Shown here piece by piece: positions 1-5,594 of a stretch of DNA of 9,828 nt. The DNA lies in the NCBI GenBank assembly GCA_003551485.1, contig PUMS01000193.1, positions 1-9,828 on the forward strand, given 5' to 3'. Below the pieces are notes generated by a model. That model was not told the origin of the DNA. It searched no databases and saw only the letters and a list, made by a program, of their open reading frames with translations. Each line of letters opens with the position of its first letter. The stretch's first letter is position 1. The translations under genes were made by a program, and so were the position numbers. The DNA comes from Phycisphaeraceae bacterium (GTDB taxonomy: Bacteria > Planctomycetota > Phycisphaerae > Phycisphaerales > Phycisphaeraceae).

Positions 1-20
1 CCCCATCGTGCCGCACCCGC

Positions 21-959
21 TCAGCGGGCCACGGGTGCTTCGGGGTCGAGTTGCCACTGCATGAACGAGCCATCGTAGGACCGCGGCGTCCAGCCCAGGT
101 ATCGCAGCACGAAGTAGGTGTGCGAAGACTGGTTGCCCGTGCGGCAGTAGACGATCGGCAGGCTGTCGCGGCGAAGGCCCGCACGCTCATACATGGCCCG
201 CAGCGTCCGGCGGTGGGCAAGGCGCTGATCCTCCCCGCCGCGAAGGTGCTCCTCCCAATGGATGTTCACCGCGCCGGGGATGTGACCTGGGCGGTCGATG
301 TCGGTGCCGGGCTCCTCGCCGCTGTATTCCCCCGGCGGACGGGCATCGACGAGCCATACCTTCTCCTCCCCGCCGGCATCGTGCTGTTGCAGCCACACCC
401 GGTTTCGCATCGACCAGTGGTCGATGTAGACCGCCTCCTCGTAGGCCGCGGGCGTGAATCCGCTGGCCCGCACCTGCGGCGGGTCGGTCGCCAGGGGCTT
501 TCCCGCGGCCTTCCACGCCGCGAGGTGGCCATCGAGCAGCATGGCCCGCTCGCCCATGCCGACCACGTCCAGCGCGACGAACAGCCGTGCGGCCTGCAAG
601 CCGCCGACCTCATCGTAAATAACGATGCGGCTTTGGTTTGTGATGCCCAGGCCGCGGACGATCTCGACGATGTCGTCCACCGGCGGCATCATCATCCCTA
701 CCCCGCCGCGCTTCTGGTTGAGCCGACCCCAGTCCGCCCATCGGGCGCTGGGGATGTGGCCTTCGCGGTAGGTCTGGTCGTCTCCGGCCACGTGGACGAG
801 CACCAGGTCCGGCTCACCGAGCTGCCGCTCGAGTTGCTCGACATCGATCAGCAGGCCCTGCGGAGCCTGCGGGGCTTGCGGGGCTTCCGGGGGCTGCGGG
901 CTGCTGGAACAGGCGGGGGTGAACGCGAGGATGCAGAGCAGGATCGTGAGGCTTCTCAT
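21..959 (-). CDS. Lipoprotein with tandem rhodanese domains (sulfurtransferase)
   Basis: Predicted thiosulfate or 3-mercaptopyruvate sulfurtransferase of 312 aa, probably anchored outside the cytoplasm. I chose the ATG at 959 over the one at 1031 because it opens directly on a signal peptide (MRSLTILLCILAFTPAC) with a plausible, not ideal, lipobox ending at Cys17. A Pro/Gln/Ala linker (residues 21-35) follows. Domain 1 (about 36-160) keeps the GHIP motif but has Asp116 (IYDEVGG) where an active cysteine would sit, as is usual for the inactive N-terminal domain. Domain 2 (about 180-305) has VDARPPGEY, GHIPGAVN and the active loop CRTGNQSS with catalytic Cys272. That loop is neither the textbook rhodanese CRKGVT nor the MST CGSGVT, so the sulfur donor is uncertain. 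It diverges from the yggS-like gene and may continue a minus-strand unit beyond the window. Confidence 0.9.
   Translation of the reverse strand: MRSLTILLCILAFTPACSSSPQPPEAPQAPQAPQGLLIDVEQLERQLGEPDLVLVHVAGDDQTYREGHIPSARWADWGRLNQKRGGVGMMMPPVDDIVEIVRGLGITNQSRIVIYDEVGGLQAARLFVALDVVGMGERAMLLDGHLAAWKAAGKPLATDPPQVRASGFTPAAYEEAVYIDHWSMRNRVWLQQHDAGGEEKVWLVDARPPGEYSGEEPGTDIDRPGHIPGAVNIHWEEHLRGGEDQRLAHRRTLRAMYERAGLRRDSLPIVYCRTGNQSSHTYFVLRYLGWTPRSYDGSFMQWQLDPEAPVAR
855..899 (-). repeat. Five 9-nt tandem units encoding the PQA linker
   Basis: Five imperfect 9-bp units encode PQP-PEA-PQA-PQA-PQG, just after the lipidation cysteine of the rhodanese lipoprotein. They form a flexible spacer between membrane anchor and enzyme. 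The tandem structure suggests length can vary by slippage. Confidence 0.75.
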
Positions 960-964
960 GCCCG

Positions 965-970
965 ATCCTA
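965..970 (-). promoter_or_regulatory. Candidate -10 box for the rhodanese lipoprotein
   Basis: Minus-strand TAGGAT matches TATAAT at four of six bases and lies 5 nt before the ATG at 959. There is no convincing -35. If real, transcription would start at or next to the start codon. A six-unit GT dinucleotide run at 1002-1013 lies just upstream. Confidence 0.3.
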
Positions 971-1060
971 TGCCCGCATCTCGCCGCGGGCTCGCCGTGG
1001 GGTGTGTGTGTGTGCCGGCGGTGGGTTGCATCGTGGGCCATCAGGCAGATTTCGTGGCGG

Positions 1061-1089
1061 TTGTGGGCTGTGTCAGCGCGTTCTATTCT
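1061..1089 (+). promoter_or_regulatory. Candidate promoter for the yggS-like gene
   Basis: TTGTGG (1061-1066) and TATTCT (1084-1089) are separated by 17 nt. The -10 ends 6 nt before the ATG at 1096, so the start point would coincide with the start codon (leaderless mRNA). No Shine-Dalgarno sequence is seen, which fits. The -35 is weak. Confidence 0.4.
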
Positions 1090-1095
1090 GCTGCG

Positions 1096-1971
1096 ATGAG
1101 CCAGTTGCAGTCCATCCGCAACCAGATTGCCTCCCGCCTCGAGCGCGTGCGAGAGCGCATCGCCGCGGCCGCGGCCCGGCGTCAGGCCCAGGGCAAGGCA
1201 GGGGGGGTGCCTGCATCGCAGGTCCGCATCGTGACCGTGACCAAGTATGCAAGCGTTGCGCAAGTCGAAGCATTGCTGGCGCTTGGCCACCGCGACCTTG
1301 GCGAGAACCGCGTGCCGCAGTTCATCGAGCGAGCCGAGCGGTTCACCGCCCCTACCCCTGCGTCCGCCGACGGCGAGCCGATCCGCTGGCACATGGTCGG
1401 CCACCTTCAGCGCAACAAGGCCCGCAACCTGCTGCCGTGGATGGCCCTGCTGCACAGCCTCGATTCGCTCCGGCTGGTGGAGGAACTGGAAAAGCAGATC
1501 GGCCGCGAAGGCGAGGCGGCCGCGGCGGGGAAGCTGCCACCGACCCTGCCCAGTGGCCGCCGCGCTGGTGCAGCGCTGGATGTGCTGGTGCAGGTCAACG
1601 TCTCGGGTGAGAGTACCAAGAGTGGGGTGACGCAGGATGAGCTATGGGGGTTGGTCGAGCGCACCGCCGCCTCCCCTCGCCTCAACCTGCGGGGCCTGAT
1701 GACCATGGCCCCCTACGCCCCCGCCCCCGGAAGTGCCCCCGGAAGTGCCCCCGGAAATGCCCCCGCCCCCGGAAGCGCCCAGGTAAGCGCCCGTCCGGTG
1801 TTCGCCCAGGCCGCGGAACTGTTCAACGCCGTCGGCGAAAGCGGTCTTGCCGGCGCGGATTTCGACATCTTGTCGATGGGCATGTCCGGCGACTTCGAAG
1901 TGGCCGTCGAGGAAGGTGCGACGATGGTGCGCATCGGCTCGTTGCTCTTTGAGCCGCAAGGTGGTTCGTGA
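1096..1971 (+). CDS. yggS: YggS/PLPBP-family pyridoxal phosphate homeostasis protein
   Basis: PLP-binding protein of the YggS/PROSC family: a single alanine-racemase-like barrel that buffers cytoplasmic PLP, with no known catalytic reaction. The start at 1096 gives 291 aa and begins just before the family's N-terminal helix. Visible motifs are Lys50 in VTVTKYAS (PLP Schiff base), GENRVPQ (69-75), WHMVGHLQRNK (98-108), HSLDS (120-124), VNVSGESTKSG (167-177), LRGLMTMAP (198-206) and LSMGMSGDFEVAVEEGATMVRIGSLLF (259-285, phosphate site). Typical members are about 220-240 aa. The extra length comes from a stretch near 137-158 and a Pro/Gly/Ser/Ala insertion near 208-231. It is first in a plus-strand run with nusB and ftsY; the 165-bp gap to nusB and its own candidate promoter argue against strict cotranscription. 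Confidence 0.93.
   Translation: MSQLQSIRNQIASRLERVRERIAAAAARRQAQGKAGGVPASQVRIVTVTKYASVAQVEALLALGHRDLGENRVPQFIERAERFTAPTPASADGEPIRWHMVGHLQRNKARNLLPWMALLHSLDSLRLVEELEKQIGREGEAAAAGKLPPTLPSGRRAGAALDVLVQVNVSGESTKSGVTQDELWGLVERTAASPRLNLRGLMTMAPYAPAPGSAPGSAPGNAPAPGSAQVSARPVFAQAAELFNAVGESGLAGADFDILSMGMSGDFEVAVEEGATMVRIGSLLFEPQGGS
1729..1780 (+). repeat. 12-bp tandem repeat inside the yggS-like gene
   Basis: Units of GGAAGTGCCCCC at 1729-1740 and 1741-1752, a one-base variant at 1753-1764, then a 6-bp partial unit and a truncated unit at 1771-1780. They encode PGSAPGSAPGNAPAPGSA, a disordered loop directly after the LRGLMTMAP motif, where family members normally have a short connection. The reading frame is kept. 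Confidence 0.8.
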
Positions 1972-2063
1972 GTCCCCGCCACGGGCCGCTCTGCGGCATC
2001 CCGCTCCACCCTCCGACCCCAGGTGCGGGAGAAGGGCGTGGCCCCCCGCCGTCTGTATCGTGC

Positions 2064-2080
2064 CCCGCCGCCTCGGCGGG
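2064..2080 (+). other. GC hairpin between yggS-like gene and nusB
   Basis: A perfect 7-bp stem (CCCGCCG / CGGCGGG) with a CCT loop lies in the 165-bp gap after the stop at 1971. No T-run follows, so it is not a classical intrinsic terminator. It could stabilise the upstream mRNA 3' end or be chance in GC-rich DNA. Confidence 0.35.
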
Positions 2081-2100
2081 ACGTCTGGCCGGTCGACGAT

Positions 2101-2128
2101 TTGCAGGGGACGGGTCAGTGCCTACACT
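2101..2128 (+). promoter_or_regulatory. Candidate promoter for nusB-ftsY
   Basis: TTGCAG (2101-2106) and TACACT (2123-2128) are spaced by 16 nt; the -10 ends 8 nt before the nusB ATG. No Shine-Dalgarno sequence lies before the start, so a leaderless or very short leader is implied. It would also serve ftsY. Confidence 0.4.
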
Positions 2129-2136
2129 GTGCCGCC

Positions 2137-2667
2137 ATGCCCAGCCGAAGTGACATCCGACGTCAGGCCATGCAGATGCTCTACCAGTTGGACCTGCGCG
2201 CGGATGAGGATATGGACCGGCTTCGCGAGGGGTTCCTGGCCGACAGCGACAGTCCCCAGTTGACCCAGTCGGCTTGGGCGCTGGCCAGTGCCGCCTGGGC
2301 CGACCACGCGCAGGCCGATGCCATCGTCGTCGAACTGGCCCCCGACTGGCCCACGCCGCGCCAGCCACCGGTGGACCGGGCGATCCTGCGGCTGGCGTTT
2401 CACGAGATGGTCAGCGGCCATGCACCGCCGGGTGTGGTCATCGATGAGGCGCTTGAACTGGCCCACGCCTTCTGCGCAGAGGAAAGCCCCCCGTTCATCA
2501 ACGGTATCCTCGACGCCATCCGTAAGCGCCTCGAGGCCGAGGGCCGGCTGCCGGCTGAGGGGACGGGAAAGGACGAAGCCGGGGAAAGAGGCGGCGGCAC
2601 GGCGGGGCGTGCCGGCGGCAGCGCGCAGGACTGGCTGGACGATGCGGTGAGGGAAGCCAACACCTGA
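2137..2667 (+). CDS. nusB: Transcription antitermination factor NusB
   Basis: NusB is an all-helical RNA-binding protein that, with NusE (ribosomal S10), binds boxA in rRNA leaders and supports antitermination of rRNA operons. The ATG at 2137 gives 176 aa; MPSRSDIRRQAMQMLYQLDL matches the family's N-terminal helix (usually R-x-x-A-x-Q-x-L-Y). The diagnostic regions are PVDRAILRLAFHEM (78-91) and VVIDEALELAHAF (100-112) followed by FINGILDAIRK (120-130). Family members usually end near here. This one has about 45 more residues, rich in Gly, Ala, Glu and Arg (about 132-176), ending in an acidic stretch that looks like a disordered tail. The stop is 25 bp before ftsY, so the two are very likely cotranscribed. 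Confidence 0.93.
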   Translation: MPSRSDIRRQAMQMLYQLDLRADEDMDRLREGFLADSDSPQLTQSAWALASAAWADHAQADAIVVELAPDWPTPRQPPVDRAILRLAFHEMVSGHAPPGVVIDEALELAHAFCAEESPPFINGILDAIRKRLEAEGRLPAEGTGKDEAGERGGGTAGRAGGSAQDWLDDAVREANT

Positions 2668-2677
2668 GCAATCAGGT
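2662..2677 (+). other. GNRA-loop hairpin over the nusB stop codon
   Basis: ACCTGA, a GCAA tetraloop and TCAGGT form a perfect 6-bp RNA stem that contains the nusB TGA (2665-2667) and ends 15 nt before the ftsY ATG. GCAA is a stable GNRA loop. A role in translational coupling or mRNA stability is inference. Confidence 0.4.
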
Positions 2678-2692
2678 CAAGCGAGCACGACG

Positions 2693-3622
2693 ATGGGGCT
2701 TTTCAGGACATTCCTGGGCAAGGTCAAGCAGGGCCTGTCGCGTACGCGCAGCGGCTTCATCGGCGGCCTGCGCAACATCCTCCAGGGCAGGAACCTCAGC
2801 CCGGAACTGCTCGAGCAGATCGAGATGCGCCTGATCCAGGCCGACGTGGGGGTCAAGACCGCCGTCGAGCTTCGGCGCGACATCCAGGCCGCGTGGGAGC
2901 GCGGCGAGATCGAGACCGGCGATCACGCCCTCGATTACCTCAAGCAGCAGCTCGCCGCCTACTGGCCCGATGAGGACCGGCGGCTGCACCTGGCCCAGAG
3001 CGGGCCGACCGTGGTGCTGGTGGTGGGCATCAACGGCTCGGGCAAGACCACCAGCATCGCCAAGATCGCCAAGGCGCTGCGCGATGAGGGCCGCAGCGTG
3101 ATGCTCGCCGCGTGCGACACCTTCCGTGCCGCGGCGGTCGAGCAGCTCGAGATATGGGGCCAGCGCCTCGGCGTGACGGTGGTCAAGGGCGACAAACCCG
3201 GCGGCGATCCCGGCGCGGTGGCCTACAAGGCCGCGGAGATGGCCATCGCCCGCGACATCGATGTCCTGCTGGTCGACACCGCCGGCCGCCTGCACACGCA
3301 GAAGCACCTGATGGAGCAGTTGGCCAAAATCCGGCGGGTGCTCGAGCGCAAAATCGAGGGCGCCCCCCACGAAACCATCCTGGTGCTCGACGCCACCACC
3401 GGCCAGAACGCGGTCAACCAGGCCGGCATCTTCTCCGAGGCCACCCAGCTCAGCGGTGTGTTCCTGGCCAAGCTCGACGGCACGGCCCGCGGCGGGATCG
3501 TGGTGGCCATCCACGAACAGCTCAACGTCCCGGTGAAGTTCATCGGCGTGGGCGAGCGCCCCGAAGACGTCGAGCCCTTCGACCCCTCCGCCTTCGTCGA
3601 GGCAATGTTCGCGCAGGACTGA
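2693..3622 (+). CDS. ftsY: Signal recognition particle receptor FtsY
   Basis: SRP receptor GTPase that docks SRP-bound ribosomes at the inner membrane by pairing its NG domain with Ffh. It has 309 aa. An amphipathic N-terminal helix (MGLFRTFLGKVKQGLSRTRS) leads into the N domain (about 25-100), then the G domain: P-loop GINGSGKTT (112-120), DTFRAAAVEQL (142-152), DTAGR (195-199), AKLDG (259-263) and GVGE (285-288). DTAGRLHTQKHLMEQL and the ending on FVEAMFAQD without an M domain separate it from Ffh. The long acidic A domain of E. coli FtsY is absent, as in many bacteria. The guanine-specificity motif reads AKLD where TKLD is common. No clear Shine-Dalgarno sequence precedes it; it sits 25 bp behind nusB and converges on gnd. 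Confidence 0.96.
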   Translation: MGLFRTFLGKVKQGLSRTRSGFIGGLRNILQGRNLSPELLEQIEMRLIQADVGVKTAVELRRDIQAAWERGEIETGDHALDYLKQQLAAYWPDEDRRLHLAQSGPTVVLVVGINGSGKTTSIAKIAKALRDEGRSVMLAACDTFRAAAVEQLEIWGQRLGVTVVKGDKPGGDPGAVAYKAAEMAIARDIDVLLVDTAGRLHTQKHLMEQLAKIRRVLERKIEGAPHETILVLDATTGQNAVNQAGIFSEATQLSGVFLAKLDGTARGGIVVAIHEQLNVPVKFIGVGERPEDVEPFDPSAFVEAMFAQD

Positions 3623-3661
3623 TCCCACGACGGTACCACTGCCCCGAGAATCGCCGCCGGC

Positions 3662-3675
3662 CCCCGGAAGCGGGG
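3662..3675. other. Short GC hairpin after ftsY
   Basis: CCCCG, GAAG loop, CGGGG: a perfect 5-bp stem 39 bp after the ftsY stop, directly before the larger nested hairpin. No T-run follows. It may contribute to 3'-end formation of ftsY mRNA. Confidence 0.3.
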
Positions 3676-3757
3676 CGTCCTGGAGCGCGGCCGTCTCGGC
3701 CGCATTCCGGTCTCCGGACTTGCAGCGGCCGGGACGGCCGTGCTCCGTGGGGCGTCC
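3672..3757. repeat. 65-nt nested hairpin flanked by 9-bp direct repeats (MITE/REP-like)
   Basis: Arms 3682-3703 and 3725-3746 (22 nt each) are complementary at 20 positions; the two exceptions form G-U pairs in plus-strand RNA, giving an unbroken 22-bp RNA stem. The 21-nt loop holds a second hairpin, TCCGG-TCT-CCGGA (3706-3718). Each arm is itself self-complementary (3687-3703; 3726-3740), so a cruciform or two-hairpin form is possible. GGGGCGTCC occurs at 3672-3680 and 3749-3757, bracketing the element like a target-site duplication. It encodes no protein. It may act as a bidirectional terminator or mRNA-end element between convergent ftsY and gnd. Mobility is inferred. Confidence 0.55.
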
Positions 3758-3791
3758 GCACCGGCCCCCGACGCGGTCGCCACGAGTAAAC

Positions 3792-3851
3792 GGTGGGGCC
3801 AGCGCGTAGCGCTGTCGAAGCCGTCGCTCGCAATACCTCGCTCTACCCACC
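3792..3851. repeat. 60-bp palindromic-ended intergenic element
   Basis: The ends GGTGGG (3792-3797) and CCCACC (3846-3851) are exact inverted repeats, and an internal hairpin CAGCGC-GTA-GCGCTG sits at 3800-3814. On the minus strand it begins GGTGGGTAGAGCGAGG, similar in layout to the element at 3925-3950. This is the 3' side of gnd and probably a dispersed intergenic repeat; copy number cannot be judged from one window. Confidence 0.4.
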
Positions 3852-3924
3852 CTGCGCGCTGCGGCCCGTCGTGGTGGTGAACGGGTACAAGGGCGCTGGC
3901 GGCCCGTCGTCACGGCCCCGTGGT

Positions 3925-3950
3925 GGCGGGTCCGCTTCGCTTGACTCACC
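3925..3950. repeat. 26-bp imperfect palindrome after gnd
   Basis: Minus-strand GGTGAGTC (from 3950) pairs with GGACCCGCC across an AAGCGAAGC loop, with one mismatch and one possible G-U pair. It lies 40-65 bp past the gnd stop. From memory, similar GGTGGGTCAAGCGAAGCGGA-type repeats occur between genes in several GC-rich bacteria; this was not checked. A direct repeat, GGCCCGTCGT, lies beside it at 3863-3872 and 3901-3910. Confidence 0.4.
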
Positions 3951-3989
3951 CTACATGCCGGGGCCGATCGCGCCGGCCTGCGCCATCCG

Positions 3990-5528
3990 CTACACCGTGA
4001 CCTGGGGGCGTCGGGGGTCGGGCCAGTCGATGTGGAAGAACCTGCCGCGGGGCTGGTCGATGCGCTCGAAGGTGTGGGCGCCGAAGTAGTCGCGCTGGGC
4101 CTGGAGCAGGTTGGCCGGCAGCACGGCGCTGCGGTAGGCATCGTAGTAGCTCAGGGCCGACATGAACGCCGGGCAGGGCACGCCGGCTTCGGCCGCGAGG
4201 GCGATGACCTTTCGCCAGTTGGACTGGCCGCGGTGGACCTGCTCGCGGAAGTAGTCATCCAGCAGCAGGTTGGAAAGCTCCGGGGCGCGGTCGTAGGCTT
4301 CCTTGATCTTCTGGAGGAAGCGTGCGCGGATGATGCACCCGCCGCGCCAGATCATCGCGATGGTGCCGAAGTCCAGCTTCCAGTTGTACTGCTTCTGTGC
4401 CTCGGCCATGAGCTGGAAGCCCTGGGCATAGGAGCAGATTTTCGAGCAGTAGAGCGCATCGCGAATGGCCGCGATGATCTGGCCGCGGTCGCCGGAGAAG
4501 GTGTAGTTCGGGCCTTGCAGCCGCTTCGCCGCCGCCACCCGCTGCTCCTTGATGGCGCTGATGCAGCGTGCGAAGACGGCCTCGGCGATGGTCGCCGCCG
4601 GCACGCCCAGTTCCAGGGCGCTGTCGCTGGTCCACTGGCCCGTGCCCTTCTGGCCGGCGGTGTCCAGCACCATGTCCACCAGGTAGCGCGAAGGGTCCTG
4701 CGGGTCCTGCTGCTGGAGGATGTCGGCGGTGATCTGGATCAGGAACGAGTCGAGGTCGCCCTCGTTCCACCTGGCGAACACTTCGCCGATCTCGCCGGCT
4801 TCCATGCCCAGCAGGTTCTTCATGAGGAAGTAGGCCTCGCAGATGAGCTGCATGTCGCCGTACTCGATGCCGTTGTGCACCATCTTGACGTAGTGGCCGG
4901 CGCCGTCGGGCCCGATGTGGGCGGTGCAGGACTCACCCTCGGTGATGGGCTTGCCCGGCTCGTAGTCTTCAATGGGCTTGCCGGTGGCCGGGTCGACCTT
5001 CGCGGCGATGGCGGTCCAGATCGGCTCGAGGCTCTTCCATGCCTCGGGGTCGCCGCCGGGCATCAGCGATGGGCCGAAGCGAGCGCCCACCTCACCGCCG
5101 GAGACGCCGGTGCCGATGAAGCGGATGCCCTTCTCTTTCAACTCCTTCTCGCGGCGGATGGTGACGTTCCAGTTCGAGTTGCCGCCGTCGATGAGGATGT
5201 CGCCATCCTCCATCAGCGGCAGCAGGTCTTCGATGACGCCGTCGACCGCATCCCGCTCGTGGCCGGCCTTGGCGGTGGACTTGACCATGATCACCAGCCT
5301 GCGCGGCCGCTTGAGCGCGGCCACCAGTTCGGCGTAGGTGCGGCAGGGGATGAGCCGGTCGGCCGCGGGCTCGGACTGCTTCGCTTCCTCGACGAACTGC
5401 TGCATCTTCGCGGTGGTGCGGTTGAACACGGCGACGTGGAAGCCGTGGTCGGCCATGTTCAGCACCAGGTTCTGTCCCATGACGGCCAGGCCGATGAGGC
5501 CGATGTCTGCTTGAGGCTGCGTGGCCAT
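3990..5528 (-). CDS. gnd: 6-phosphogluconate dehydrogenase, decarboxylating
   Basis: Oxidises and decarboxylates 6-phosphogluconate to ribulose 5-phosphate with NAD(P)+, in the oxidative pentose phosphate pathway. At 512 aa it is slightly longer than the usual long-form enzyme (about 470-485). The Rossmann domain has GLAVMGQNL (13-21) and NRT (36-38, Arg37 in the NADP-selecting position). Further motifs are DGGNSNW (114-120), GTGVSGGEVGAR (139-150), the catalytic segment GHYVKMVHNGIEYGDMQLI (211-229) with Lys215 and Glu222, and the C-terminal AQRDYFGAHTFERID with Arg479 and His485, which reach the partner subunit's site. About 16 extra residues lie at 179-196. GTGQWTS (295-301) has Gln298 where E. 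coli has the lysine of GTGKWT. GGAG lies 10 nt before the ATG. It follows the hydroxyacid dehydrogenase by 66 bp, probably as one operon. Confidence 0.97.
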   Translation of the reverse strand: MATQPQADIGLIGLAVMGQNLVLNMADHGFHVAVFNRTTAKMQQFVEEAKQSEPAADRLIPCRTYAELVAALKRPRRLVIMVKSTAKAGHERDAVDGVIEDLLPLMEDGDILIDGGNSNWNVTIRREKELKEKGIRFIGTGVSGGEVGARFGPSLMPGGDPEAWKSLEPIWTAIAAKVDPATGKPIEDYEPGKPITEGESCTAHIGPDGAGHYVKMVHNGIEYGDMQLICEAYFLMKNLLGMEAGEIGEVFARWNEGDLDSFLIQITADILQQQDPQDPSRYLVDMVLDTAGQKGTGQWTSDSALELGVPAATIAEAVFARCISAIKEQRVAAAKRLQGPNYTFSGDRGQIIAAIRDALYCSKICSYAQGFQLMAEAQKQYNWKLDFGTIAMIWRGGCIIRARFLQKIKEAYDRAPELSNLLLDDYFREQVHRGQSNWRKVIALAAEAGVPCPAFMSALSYYDAYRSAVLPANLLQAQRDYFGAHTFERIDQPRGRFFHIDWPDPRRPQVTV

Positions 5529-5566
5529 GTTGGCGTTGCTCCGGCGTTGCGTGATGAAGAAGCAGT

Positions 5567-5592
5567 GGGGCGGGGAGGGGGGGCGGCGTGGG
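5567..5592 (+). other. G-quadruplex-type motif between the dehydrogenase and gnd
   Basis: G4, G4, G7 and G3 tracts separated by 1, 1 and 6 nt fit the G3+N1-7 pattern on the plus strand, which is the template strand for the two flanking minus-strand genes. The mRNA would be C-rich here. It occupies most of the 66-bp spacer. Confidence 0.45.
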
Positions 5593-5594
5593 CC

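Noticed and set aside
1002..1013. Six-unit GT dinucleotide run as a phase-variation switch
   Set aside because: It is short, lies outside both reading frames and outside the likely -35/-10 spacing, so a switching role is not supported.
960..1031. An ATG at 1031 as the start of the rhodanese lipoprotein
   Set aside because: It would put 24 polar residues before an intact signal peptide; the ATG at 959 gives a normal lipoprotein N-terminus.
51..1610. A 519-codon plus-strand open frame across the rhodanese gene and into the yggS-like gene
   Set aside because: It overlaps two well-supported genes in other frames and shows no recognisable motif.
1729..1780. Possible CRISPR or regulatory repeat array
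   Set aside because: The units are 12 bp, contiguous and in frame inside a coding region, with no spacers.
3623..3989. tRNA or small protein gene in the ftsY-gnd spacer
   Set aside because: No cloverleaf or T-loop consensus was seen, and open frames here merely translate the palindromic repeats.
2672..4141. A 489-codon minus-strand open frame opposite ftsY, reaching into the 3' end of gnd
   Set aside because: It crosses the ftsY-gnd spacer and its palindromes, has an Arg/Pro-rich start and no domain signal.
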